Origin: Chitinivibrionales bacterium
Lineage (GTDB): Bacteria > Fibrobacterota > Chitinivibrionia > Chitinivibrionales > JANQEN01
DNA: 64,000 bases
Direction: 5' to 3'
Assembly: GCA_028278335.1 (NCBI GenBank)
Contig: JANQEN010000055.1
Coordinates: forward strand, 1-64,000
Shown piece by piece: positions 1 to 9,100 of the stretch. The notes under the pieces were generated by a model. The model made no database searches. It was given only the letters and a program-made list of their open reading frames with translations, and had not been told where the DNA came from. The translations under genes were made by a program, and so were the position numbers. Each line of letters starts with the position of its first letter. Position 1 is the stretch's first letter.

Positions 1-377
<377 letters not shown>

Positions 378-435
378 ATAAAGTTTGATTTCTAACTTAA
401 TGTTCTTTCGGAAACCCGTTCACACACATCAAAAC

Positions 436-471
436 TTTCAAAGAGCTGTTTGCCAGGTCTTGCCTGGCAAT
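436..471 (-). promoter_or_regulatory. rRNA leader antitermination site (boxA-like plus hairpin)
   Basis: In the leader between promoter and 16S, the minus strand reads AGCTCTTTGAAA (436-447), close to the boxA consensus TGCTCTTTAAA used by Nus-factor antitermination of rrn operons. Just upstream on the same strand is a perfect hairpin, TTGCCAGG with CCTGGCAA (about 449-471), where a boxB-like stem would be expected. The position and order support an antitermination leader; function is inferred. Confidence 0.5.
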
Positions 472-550
472 CTTTTAATATACTTTAAAACTTCTTTTTT
501 ATCAACTTTTATTTTGTTTTTAAGCATATTATCATTATCAAAGCGCATCA

Positions 551-579
551 AAAATAACGGATGTTTAACAAGGTGTCAA
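551..579 (-). promoter_or_regulatory. Candidate rRNA operon promoter
   Basis: On the minus strand TTGACA (579-574) is followed after 17 nt by TATTTT (556-551). Transcription would start about 170 nt upstream of the mature 16S 5' end. The -35 is perfect sigma70 consensus and the spacer ideal. The rest of 373-1010 is AT-rich and otherwise holds only the leader site and the upstream region of the plus-strand gene at 1011. Confidence 0.5.
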
Positions 580-1010
580 TATAAAATAACAAATTTTTAA
601 TATTTTTTTTACTTTGTATCAAAATCACACCTTAAAACCGCTATTTACCCCGAAACACCAGTGTTTTCAGGCCTTTATCCCGTTGACATAGTTTCCATTT
701 TACGGGCTTTCCGCAGCAAAATTGTCCATTTTAAAATATCAATCATATAATATTTTAATAAAATCTTTAAAAAAAAGATAAATAAATTCATATATTCTTC
801 TCTGTGTAAATAAAAACTTTATACGGATACCATATTCAATGAATTTATCCCTCCTAAACCTCTTTCAATAGAATTAATGTTAACATCTAAAAGGAGCTTT
901 TTTTCCGAGGAGTAATACAATAAAAGAATGAACCTCCGATGCAATTTCTCTTTACGACTTTCGTACTATTAGTAAGAAGAGCTATTACTATTATATAGAG
1001 GAGGTTTATG

Positions 1011-1775
1011 ATGACCATCAAGTATGCACTCTATCCAACAAACTTTGGAAGCAAAAAGCCAACCTACTATGCTCGTGTCATAACAAGCCAACTACTTGAT
1101 ACTGAAGACATTATAGAAATAGTGGCAAAACGAGGTACAACGGTTACCCATACTGATGTGCGAAGCGTGATAGACATTCTTTCCCGTGTTATTGAAGACA
1201 AATTAGCAGAAGGAGCCTCAATACATCTACCCTTTGCAAACTTCTCACTCACCATAAAAGGACAGTTCAACGAATTTTCCGATAAATTTAACCATCGGCT
1301 TCACACTATCACACCAACTGTGAATAAAGGAAAGCTGCTTAAAAAAGCCACGTTTAAACATTTACCAGCTCAAAAGATACGGATACCTAAAAAGCATCCC
1401 CACCTTATAACTTTTAAGGATTTAGCCTCGGGAACAAATAATGACATGATTACGCCCGGAGGTCTGGGGATTCTTCTTGGCTACAACCTTGCCATTGATC
1501 TGCTTGATCCCACACAGGGAATTTATCTTGTTAAAAAAGACAAGAAAAAGATACAGTATCCCGTTCCTGATATTGGTAAAAATGAAGATTCTGAACTCAT
1601 TTTTAAAATACCCGATGACCTAGAAAAGGGAATCTACACCTGCAAAGTATGTACAATGCTACGGGATGGTACCCCAGGCTCGGGGAAGCTTGTTTACACG
1701 CTCGCCCATCCATCAGTCCATAGAAGGAGAAAAAGCACTACAATAAGGCGACCACGAAACAGTGGCAATGATTGA
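1011..1775 (+). CDS. HU-like DNA-binding protein with C-terminal Ig-like (DUF4469-type) domain
   Basis: A 254-residue protein. Residues ~1-120 match the HU/IHF-like fold seen in large Bacteroidota-type HU proteins: a beta/alpha start (TIKYALYPTNF), a helix pair, and a GASIHLPFANFSLTIKG strand. Residues ~135-235 resemble the DUF4469 Ig-like domain often fused to it, and the tail is very basic (HRRRKSTTIRRPR). It should be a cytoplasmic nucleoid or architectural protein. Two ATGs stand at 1008 and 1011; the strong GAGGAGG at 998-1004 is 3 nt from the first and 6 nt from the second, so I chose 1011. The gene stands alone, divergent from the rRNA operon, with a ~22 bp periodic repeat beginning at its 3' end. 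Domain names are from memory of the families. Confidence 0.75.
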   Translation: MTIKYALYPTNFGSKKPTYYARVITSQLLDTEDIIEIVAKRGTTVTHTDVRSVIDILSRVIEDKLAEGASIHLPFANFSLTIKGQFNEFSDKFNHRLHTITPTVNKGKLLKKATFKHLPAQKIRIPKKHPHLITFKDLASGTNNDMITPGGLGILLGYNLAIDLLDPTQGIYLVKKDKKKIQYPVPDIGKNEDSELIFKIPDDLEKGIYTCKVCTMLRDGTPGSGKLVYTLAHPSVHRRRKSTTIRRPRNSGND

Positions 1776-1880
1776 CAGAAACGGTGATACGCTTTAACTC
1801 AAACAGTGACAGCGTTTAAAAAAGTACTGACAGCGTTTGGAATCAATGGTGGCAACGTACTTTTAGATGCTGACACCATT
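1762..1880. repeat. Degenerate ~22 bp periodic direct repeat
   Basis: Six related blocks begin at about 1762, 1783, 1806, 1827, 1849 and 1869: GTGGCAATGATT, GTGATACGCTTT, GTGACAGCGTTT, CTGACAGCGTTT, GTGGCAACGTAC and GCTGACACCATT. Spacing is 20-23 nt, close to two helical turns. The array starts inside the last codons of the HU-like gene and runs into the intergenic region. It is not a CRISPR: units are contiguous and degenerate. Confidence 0.5.
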
Positions 1881-2021
1881 TTTTTAAACCCTTACAGGAC
1901 AGAGGAACAAACTCCTTCGACTCTGAGATGAAAATCGTAGGATTTTTAGGAATAAACTCTATAGATTTTGGGAATTAAACTCTTAGGATTATTATTTTGA
2001 TATTCAAACATGTTCAGCAAT

Positions 2022-2049
2022 AAAAAAAGCCTCCCAAGAATGAGAGGCT
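2022..2049 (-). terminator. Rho-independent terminator of the ELWxxDGT gene
   Basis: On the minus strand AGCCTC, a 10-nt loop region and GAGGCT are followed by seven T residues. It lies 35 nt past the stop codon of the gene ending at 2084. Confidence 0.75.
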
Positions 2050-2083
2050 CTGTGATTTTTTAAAAAGTAGTGCAAAAACTATA

Positions 2084-4102
2084 CTATCGATAGTTACCAC
2101 CACTGAGGTCGTGAGGTTTCTCCTCTGCCGGTGCAATGGGTTGCCATTGACTCGTACCACTCTGTGGATAGCTAAAACGCACCCAGGTCTCATAGAGAGC
2201 GTCCCAGTAGGCTAAAAGATCATCAGCGCCATCACCATCCAGATCACTGGTTGCTATGGTTGAGGCGCCTGTGTGGATCTCTGTACCCAGTTGTGTCCAA
2301 ACCTCATCTAAGGAGTTACGCCACCAAACCTCTGAGGAGGTTGAATAGATAAAATCTGTCCGTCCATCACCATTAATATCACCGCAGGTCATATCTGTTG
2401 GTGTTTGATACAGCAGGACTTCCCAGTCATTGCCAGCAGCACTGAAGCGCGCCCACACTTTACCGTTCCATAATTCAATAAGCTCGTCTATACCATCACC
2501 ATCAAGGTCACCGGTCGTGATCATCGAGGGTGAATCAGAGTCGGTCCTGACCCAGCCATCGGTCTTATCGTTATAGTAGTATACGCCATTGCTAAAGGAT
2601 GCTACCACATCTGCAGCCACATCACCGTTCATATCACCAATGGAGAGCGACTTTGGTATTGTGGAGGTCAAACGTCGCCAATTGCCACTGTCGGAGTATT
2701 TGATCCATACACCGGGAAAGTTTGAGTGGGTATACACCGCAATCAAGTCATCCTTACCATCACCATCCATGTCTCCCGTGGCAATCAATTTTGCCGGTGC
2801 ATAGGTTATTCGCTGCCAATCACCCAAGTTCTCTTCTCGATACCACACACCCTTTAAATCACCGGAATTAAAGGTTGCAAAAAACTCCTCCTTTTCAAAG
2901 GTCTGGCACTCGGTACTCCAGAGCTCTCTCCCATGAATACCATCATCAGCGGAGAAGTAGAGTTTGCTGTTTACTGTAAGAAGATCCGAGGGATCTGAAT
3001 CGTCATAGAGGTTGATGTCATGAGACTTTTTTGCCTCGATCCCATCAAAGCACCAAAGTTCTCGATCATCATCATTACCGCGACCACTAAAAAAGAGAAT
3101 GTCATTACACACCTCAAGATGCAGTGGTACTGTTCCAGCGGAGCCCTCGCGGATATCCATAACGAGTTCAGGATCATCCACTCCGTCAAAACGCCAGAGC
3201 TCTCTGCCATGAACACCATCATTGGCAGTAAAGTAGATCTCATTTCTAAAGGGAGTATACTCTTGCGGGTCCGAGGAGACAGAACTGTTGATATTCATTA
3301 CCCGCGTGGGACTGGATTGACCATTGAATTGCCACAACTCTGTGTCATAGTTGTAAGTACAGGTAAAGAATATCTTATTTTTATACAGAAAGAGAAATCG
3401 AGGGTCTGCATTATAATAACCAGGCCAGATATCATGGATCATATGCGCGATACCACCATCGTACATCCACAACTCCTTACCCTTTGTCTCGTGCTCTGCG
3501 GCAAAGTAGAGCTTGTTGTTGAACACCACCATGTGGTTAGGACGAGAGCCATCTAAACCAGGATTAAGGTCACCGACAATATGGGGATCATTATACCCAT
3601 CGTACATCCACAGTTCACGACCTCGCTGTGAATCTTCGGCAGCAAAGTAGATATAGTTGTTGTATTTAGTAAAGGATGGATCGGAGTCGGGCATGACCAT
3701 GTCATGCACACCAAACTCAGCAGGATCATTGACAAAATCATAGTACCAAAGCGTACGAATCCCTTGAGAATTCAATGCAGTAAAAATCAGTTTACCATTG
3801 TAGAGTACAAACCATTGAGGATCCGAGGAAGCGCTACCTGGACGAATATCATCCACCAATTCTGGAGCATTGGTTCGATCATACCGCCACAGCTCAGTAC
3901 CACAGTTGCCATCATTTGCGGAAAAGTAAATCGTTCCGTTGACTTCGAACAGGCCCTTTGGATTTGCGTTTGCAGCATTGGGGTTAATATCACCAACAAA
4001 GCCAAGTGTACCGCATCCGGCCTTCACTGATACGAATTGTCCCAGGGTCATAACCAGACCCAGTGCCACAGTTGTTGTAATCTGCAATAGTCTCTTGTTC
4101 AT
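2084..4102 (-). CDS. Secreted ELWxxDGT-repeat / VCBS (FG-GAP) repeat protein
   Basis: A 672-residue exported protein. Residues 1-28 form a signal peptide (MNKRLL then a hydrophobic run ending VKAG). Residues ~30-420 contain about eight repeats of the ELWxxDGT type, seen as GTELWRYD, GRELWMYDG, GKELWMYDG and GRELWRFDG, each with a FSANDG-like strand: the beta-propeller-like family found in surface proteins. Residues ~430-660 contain VCBS/FG-GAP repeats with Ca-binding loops (DMDGDGKDD, DLDGDGIDE, DINGDGRTD, DLDGDGADD). Start: ATG 4102 behind GGGAGG. It ends ...LSGGNYR and lacks the C-terminal sorting-like domain of the peptidases elsewhere in the window. It is monocistronic with its own terminator. 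Role: probably surface or extracellular adhesion/binding; the substrate is unknown. Confidence 0.85.
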   Translation of the reverse strand: MNKRLLQITTTVALGLVMTLGQFVSVKAGCGTLGFVGDINPNAANANPKGLFEVNGTIYFSANDGNCGTELWRYDRTNAPELVDDIRPGSASSDPQWFVLYNGKLIFTALNSQGIRTLWYYDFVNDPAEFGVHDMVMPDSDPSFTKYNNYIYFAAEDSQRGRELWMYDGYNDPHIVGDLNPGLDGSRPNHMVVFNNKLYFAAEHETKGKELWMYDGGIAHMIHDIWPGYYNADPRFLFLYKNKIFFTCTYNYDTELWQFNGQSSPTRVMNINSSVSSDPQEYTPFRNEIYFTANDGVHGRELWRFDGVDDPELVMDIREGSAGTVPLHLEVCNDILFFSGRGNDDDRELWCFDGIEAKKSHDINLYDDSDPSDLLTVNSKLYFSADDGIHGRELWSTECQTFEKEEFFATFNSGDLKGVWYREENLGDWQRITYAPAKLIATGDMDGDGKDDLIAVYTHSNFPGVWIKYSDSGNWRRLTSTIPKSLSIGDMNGDVAADVVASFSNGVYYYNDKTDGWVRTDSDSPSMITTGDLDGDGIDELIELWNGKVWARFSAAGNDWEVLLYQTPTDMTCGDINGDGRTDFIYSTSSEVWWRNSLDEVWTQLGTEIHTGASTIATSDLDGDGADDLLAYWDALYETWVRFSYPQSGTSQWQPIAPAEEKPHDLSGGNYR

Positions 4103-4533
4103 ACTCTATTTCCTCCCTTTAGAAATATCCGTTTCCCCCGAGCTCTTATTTTTGCTATGGATATAGCACCCTTCTATAACTATAGTACCTCTCATAGTAA
4201 ATATGTATGATAGCCATAAAAAAAATCAAAGTTTTTTTATTTTGCCTTAAAGCAAAGCAGAGCTGTTGTTTTCTCTATGATTTTCCATTAAACAGCCCTA
4301 TTTTGCCCACAAACAACCCTATTTCACTCATTACTCATTGATTTTGTTAACGATGACAACTAAAAATAGCACATCAAAATCTGTTCCGGAGGAACTCCCC
4401 TGCTTTTCAATCTCCTCTATTTTTTTTTGGATTAATAATTGCTGAAAAATTATATATATAGAATTAATTCTTTGATATGTACAAAAGTATGTAGGAAACT
4501 AAAATGAGACAATACCTTTTCAAGGGAGGAAGT
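4103..4533. other. Intergenic region, AT-rich, no gene seen
   Basis: 431 bp between the divergent secreted repeat-protein gene and the VOC gene. It must hold both promoters. I see the SD of each gene and AT-rich tracts but no convincing -35/-10 pair, RNA structure or small ORF. Confidence 0.5.
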
Positions 4534-4905
4534 ATGAAACTGGGCGCCTTTTCAGTCAGCCTTGCAGTGAAGGATATAAAAAAATCAAAACAGTTTTACG
4601 AAGCTCTGGGATTTAGTGTGTTTGGCGGAGATCAGTCGCAAAATTGGCTTATTATGAAAAATGGCGATCATGTGATTGGCCTGTTTCAGGGAATGTTTGA
4701 AAAGAATATCCTTACCTTTAACCCTGGTTGGGATCAGGATTGTAGCACCCTCGACTCCTTTACAAATGTGCGCCAATTGCACAAAGAGTTTAAGGAAAAG
4801 GGACTTGCTACCCAAGAAGAAGCACTTGAAGGTGATTCTGGCCCGGGAAGCTTCTCTGTGATCGATCCTGATGGGAATGCTATTTTATTTGATCAGCATG
4901 TATAG
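4534..4905 (+). CDS. VOC (glyoxalase/bleomycin-resistance) family protein
   Basis: A 123-residue cytoplasmic protein with the paired beta-alpha-beta-beta-beta modules of the vicinal oxygen chelate superfamily. The N-terminal signature FSVSLAVKDIKKSKQFYEAL and the C-terminal SFSVIDPDGNAILFDQH are typical. Potential metal-site residues include the C-terminal E/H positions, but the substrate cannot be read from sequence. Start: an upstream in-frame ATG exists at 4504, but AAGGGAGG at 4522-4529 sits 5 nt before ATG 4534, and family homology begins there. It is monocistronic and followed by repeat sequence. It could be a lyase, a dioxygenase or a binding protein. Confidence 0.85.
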   Translation: MKLGAFSVSLAVKDIKKSKQFYEALGFSVFGGDQSQNWLIMKNGDHVIGLFQGMFEKNILTFNPGWDQDCSTLDSFTNVRQLHKEFKEKGLATQEEALEGDSGPGSFSVIDPDGNAILFDQHV

Positions 4906-4928
4906 TTTTTTTGGGATTAGGTAAGCAT

Positions 4929-5070
4929 ATTTGGGCCTTCCCCTGCTTTGCAGGGTCGCCGTGGCTCCAGGAACAACTTCCTCCCTATGGGTCGGGTTCT
5001 CCTTCCAGTCGGCCCTCCCCCGTTTTACGGGGTCGGGACTGTCCTTCGGCCACCTTTCGCCTGGCTAAGG
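4929..5070 (+). repeat. GC-rich dispersed palindromic repeat, copy 1
   Basis: A GC-rich block in an AT-rich intergenic region. It has a TTTGGGCCTTCCCC start, a small hairpin (CCCCTGCTTTGCAGGG), the core GTCGCCGTGGCTCCAGG, a second hairpin (CCCCCGTTTTACGGGG), and an end CACCTTTCGCCTGGCTAAGG. The same order of blocks occurs inverted at 45974-46073 and 61247-61356. An apparent reading frame across it (from 4911) has no protein character and is not annotated. Confidence 0.7.
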
Positions 5071-5141
5071 AAAAAGATAGTCTAAAGCCCAAGGCTCCAC
5101 CCATGTTTAGGCTCTTTAATTCATTCCACACTTCTTTACGA

Positions 5142-5347
5142 TGTATTCCCGTAACTAAAGATTTATTCTCTATTCATAGATGCAGACACATGGAGCATTA
5201 AAACTGGGGGGTAGCCAGAGATCCAGCTGAGCATACCGTTACAACAAGTTGTATTGCTGCGGGTTGAGCGTCCAGCGAAAACCGCGGGAATGCTACTTGC
5301 TGTTGCGGGATACTTAGCTTAGCTCTGGCGCAGGGGGCTCTCCCCCA
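5142..5347 (+). repeat. Structured two-copy element (copy A), probable non-coding RNA or mobile unit
   Basis: Homologous to 63159-63362. Shared blocks, in order: TATTCYCGTAAC, AGACACATKGAGCATT, GGGGGGTAGC, a long hairpin whose loop is GAGCGTCYAGCGA, and a final G5/C5 hairpin. In this copy the long hairpin pairs CAACA (5242-5246) with TGTTG (5301-5305), GTATT with AATGC, and GCGG (5259-5262) with CCGC (5282-5285), with the loop at 5266-5278. A basal stem pairs GCCAGAG (5214-5220) with CTCTGGC (5323-5329), and the 3' hairpin is 5333-5346. The stems differ between copies but keep pairing. Strand of action is unknown; plus is used for description only. Confidence 0.6.
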
Positions 5348-5409
5348 CCTATATAACCTACATATAAAAAAAACACAATTAGTCTCTTAAAAATTCTTCC
5401 AAAAAGATC

Positions 5410-5447
5410 TTGCAAAACCGACTACTTTACCGTATATTTATACAGTA
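5410..5447 (+). promoter_or_regulatory. lexA promoter with overlapping SOS (LexA) box
   Basis: TTGCAA (5410-5415), a 17-nt spacer and TATATT (5433-5438) form a good sigma70 promoter. Overlapping the -10 is TACCGTATATTTATACAGTA (5428-5447), which matches the E. coli LexA consensus TACTG(TA)5CAGTA at 18 of 20 positions. Repressor bound there would block RNA polymerase, as expected for lexA autoregulation, and would control the downstream mutasome genes. Confidence 0.8.
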
Positions 5448-5493
5448 GTATCTGACTGTGCTAAATGACAGAAATGAAGGTACAAAAAAGCCT

Positions 5494-6117
5494 ATGAAAC
5501 AGTTGTCCCAAAAACAGGAAAAGGTCTTATCCTTTATAGAGGCGTATCAGCGCGACAATGCCATGCCTCCGACCTATAAGGAGATACAAACCCATTTTGG
5601 TTTTTCCTCACCCACGACAGTAACCGATCACGTGCGCGCCCTGGAGCGTAAAGGCTACCTACGCATAGAGCCAGGCAAAAGCCGCAACAAAACGCGGGGC
5701 CTCTTCTCCTGCCGGCCTGCATCTACTCATGTGCCCTTGGTGGGCACCATCGCTGCAGGACCACCCATTGAGGCTATTGAAAATATCGAAAAGAGCTTTG
5801 ACCTCTCCAGTATTGGCATCACCAATAGGGACAAACAGTTTTTTGCGCTTACGGTCAAAGGTGACAGCATGATCAACGCACACATTATGGACGGCGATAT
5901 CGTAGTGGTAAAAAAACAGAGCGAGGTCAAACCCCACGAGATCGCCGCGGTGCTCTGGAACAATGAGGCCACTATTAAATATGTCAAAAAGAGGAAGAGC
6001 ACAGTCTACTTGGTACCAGCCAACGACACCATGTCCCCCATTACCATCACGTCTCAAGAGACCCAGGCCTTTGCGATTCTGGGAAAAGTTGTATCCAGCA
6101 TTCGGCCACGAATGTAA
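5494..6117 (+). CDS. lexA: LexA SOS repressor / autoprotease
   Basis: A 207-residue LexA. Residues 1-70 form the winged-helix DNA-binding domain (MPPTYKEIQTHFGFSSPTTV, HVRALERKGYLRI). The S24-type autoprotease domain has the self-cleavage site A88-G89 (TIAAGPP), nucleophile S125 (KGDSM) and general base K162 (ATIKYVKK), so the protein should undergo RecA-stimulated self-cleavage on DNA damage. A GTG at 5458 is in frame but lies within the promoter's transcription-start region; ATG 5494 matches the usual LexA N-terminus. It is the first gene of the cassette lexA-dnaE2-imuB-DUF72, with an E. coli-like SOS box upstream. The cassette looks richer in G+C than neighbouring genes. Confidence 0.95.
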   Translation: MKQLSQKQEKVLSFIEAYQRDNAMPPTYKEIQTHFGFSSPTTVTDHVRALERKGYLRIEPGKSRNKTRGLFSCRPASTHVPLVGTIAAGPPIEAIENIEKSFDLSSIGITNRDKQFFALTVKGDSMINAHIMDGDIVVVKKQSEVKPHEIAAVLWNNEATIKYVKKRKSTVYLVPANDTMSPITITSQETQAFAILGKVVSSIRPRM

Positions 6118-6136
6118 TTCTCTAAAAGAGCATGTC

Positions 6137-9100
6137 ATGAACTACGTATCACTTCACACCCATTCTGTCTTCTCCTTTCATGCAGGGGTCGCCACAGTGC
6201 AGCAGTTGGTATCACAGGCTCAGACCTTGGGTATGAAAGCCTTGGCCCTTACGGATAGAGATAGAATGAGTGGGCTTATCCTCTTTTATCAGGCCTGCAA
6301 ACGTGCGGGGATCAAGCCTATCCTGGGAGTCGAACTCACAGAGCCGGGCAAGCCAAACGAGCATATTGTGATCCTTGCTAAAAACGAACAGGGATACCGC
6401 GACCTGTGCAGTCTGATCACTCAAAGGCATGTGGATGACTCCTTCTCCTTTGCCAAGATCTTTTCTGCTCCCTGGAACAACTTTGTGCTCTTTACTAATT
6501 TTCCCCATCTCTTTGAGCTGCTTGCTCAATCACCCAATCGCAAACATCTTCTGGGTGAACTCATAAACAACGCTCCCCTCACCCGCAGCAGAAGCAGAGC
6601 GATCGAGGCACTAGCCGTGCGCTACCACGTGCCACTTATTGCCTCGAACAATGCCTATTTCCTGGAGCAAAAGGAGTGGGAGACTCACAAAATCCTTGCT
6701 GCCATTGGCCTTAATAGCACACTCACGCGCCTTAAACCCGAGGAGTATGCATCTCAGCGCGCCTATCTTCGCTCCTCTGTGGAGATGGAGCGCCTTTTTC
6801 CCCACCATCTTCACGCACTCACCATGACCGAGACCGTTGCCAGAGCCTGTACGGTCGACCTGAGCCTTGGCACCTGGATACTTCCGAAAATCGATGTGCC
6901 CCCTCATTACACCCCGGAGACGTGGCTTCGTAAGCTCGCCTGGGAGGGATGCAAAAGAGAGTACGCTCACAGGCCAACCTATGAACAGGCAAAAAAGATC
7001 CAGCGCCGTGAGCTTACGGTCATCGAAAAGCTGGGCTATGCTTCGTACTTTCTTTTTGTAAAGGATATTCGTGACTGGGCCAATGAACACTTCCGCGGCG
7101 GCTATCGTCGCCCCAAAGATTGCTCGATCCTGCGGGGAAGCGCAGCCAACTCTATCACCTTCTTTAACCTCGGCGTGAGCGATCTTGATCCGATCAAATA
7201 CGACCTTTACTTTGAGCGCTTTTTGAACGAAGACCGGGCCTCACCCCCTGACGCAGACCTTGATTTTGGTTGGGACGAACGGGAAGAGGTGCTCGACTTT
7301 ATCATCAAACAGTGGGGTCAGGAGCGGGTGGCAATCACTTGCACCACCAACCACTTTCGCCGCAAGGCCGCCTTTCGGGAGACCGCCAAAGTCTTCGGCT
7401 ACTCGGAAGAGCAGATCACTAAAATTCTTAAAAGCCACAAAACCGTGACCCGCCAAATCGTTGATGATGAGATTCGCATGATCCTCCACAAAGCACAACA
7501 GATTCAGGGCAAGCCCCGCTTCTTGGGCCAGCATCCCGGTGGCGTGCTCATAACCAACGAACCTATCACTACCCGAGTAGCCTGCGAATATTCCGGCGGG
7601 CCTAAAAATAGGATCATCACCCAGATCGATATGCACAATGGTATTGATGAACTTGGCCTAATCAAGTTTGACATATTGGGAAACGGCTCACTCTCAGTAC
7701 TCCGTGACACCCTAGGTCAACTATCCCAGCAGGGCCTTACAGACCCGCAAGTCTATGACCTGGACAAGTGCTATCAGGATGCCCGGGTGCAGGAGATTAT
7801 AAAAAACGGTAGAACCAAGGGGATTTTCTATATTGAAAGCCCTGCCCAGACCCGGCTCAATAAAAAGGCACAGGCCCGAACCTTTGAGGAGATCACCATT
7901 ACCTCAAGCCTTATCAGGCCGGCCGGTGCAACCTACACGAGCCGCTATGTAGAGCGGGAGCGAAAAGCGAAAAGGGGCATTCAGGACTGGGATTTTCTCC
8001 ACCCAAGCCTGATCCCCATACTCAAGCGCACCCATGATGTGTGCGCCTTTCAGGAGGATATTACCAAAATATGCCACCAGGTGGCAGGTCTCAGCTACAA
8101 AAAGGCCGACAAGATACGTAAGCTCATGAACAGCCTGCACGAAGGTATCTTGACACCAGAGGAATATCACTATACCGCAGAAGAGTTTTTACGGGGCTGC
8201 ATGATCAACAACGGCTTGACACAGAAGCAAGCTCTGGAACTCTGGGAACGGGTGAGCAGCTTTACAGGGTTTTCTTTCTGTAAATCCCATAGCGCAAGTT
8301 ATGCGCAGCTCTCTTTTCAATGCACCTATCTCAAGGCTCACTATCCAGCACAGTTTCTGGCTGCAGTCATCAGTAATCGCCACGGTTTCTATACGCCCAA
8401 TGTCTACCTTGACGAGGCACGACGTTGGGGGGTTCGTATCCTTCCTATGGGTATCAATGAATCCAAAGAGACCTATTATGGTAAACACCACTGGATCAGG
8501 CCAGGCTTCATGCACGTGCGTAGCCTTAGTGCCAAAAGCATCGCAGCTATTACGGCCCTCCGTGATCAGGGTGGCCCCTATCGTAACCTGGCTGACTTTA
8601 TCAAGCGAACGCCTACCAAGCGTAGCGAAATTGAGAACCTTATTCTGGTCGGGGCCTTTGATGGATTTGGCATGAGCCAACCGGAACTGCTCTTTCTTTT
8701 AGACGGCATATACGGCAAGCTGCGCCCAGAAACCCCCGACCTCTTTGCCAGTGATCCTGTGCTCAAACGACATGGACCACAACCAGGACTGAGCAACTAC
8801 ACACTCACCGAACGCTGCCTCAACGAGCTCAAACTTTTAGGCTTTATGCTTTCGGGAAATATCCTTGACATTCTGGATCTTCACCCGGAGGCCAAGGATA
8901 CCGTACCAGCACAAGAGATACACAATCATGTGGGTAGAACCATCAAGATTTTTGGTTGGCCCATTACCCAGCGTAGCCATGTGATCACCCATAATAAACG
9001 GCTTATGAAATTCATCACCTTGGAGGACAAGACTGAATGCGTCGACGTTGTGCTCTGGCCTGAGGTGGTTGACACCTACGCCGACGTGTTGACCTTTGGC

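Noticed and set aside
385-600. Frame of 71 codons in the rRNA leader
   Set aside because: Antisense to the rRNA leader with its promoter and boxA site; no SD and no protein character.
3020-3556. 178-codon plus-strand frame antisense to the ELWxxDGT gene
   Set aside because: Shadow of a repetitive coding sequence; no SD or domain.
4911-5201. Plus-strand frame of 96 codons after the VOC gene
   Set aside because: It lies over the GC-rich repeat and the start of the structured element; the translation is Pro/Ser-rich with no protein-like pattern.
5442-5459. ACAGT-N8-ACTGT inverted repeat just after the lexA SOS box
   Set aside because: Overlaps the better-matching LexA box by half and has the opposite polarity to the consensus; probably incidental, though a second weak operator cannot be excluded.
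5963-6136. Extended N-terminus of DnaE2 into lexA
   Set aside because: Homology starts at the PHP domain from ATG 6137; the upstream codons are a shadow frame of lexA.
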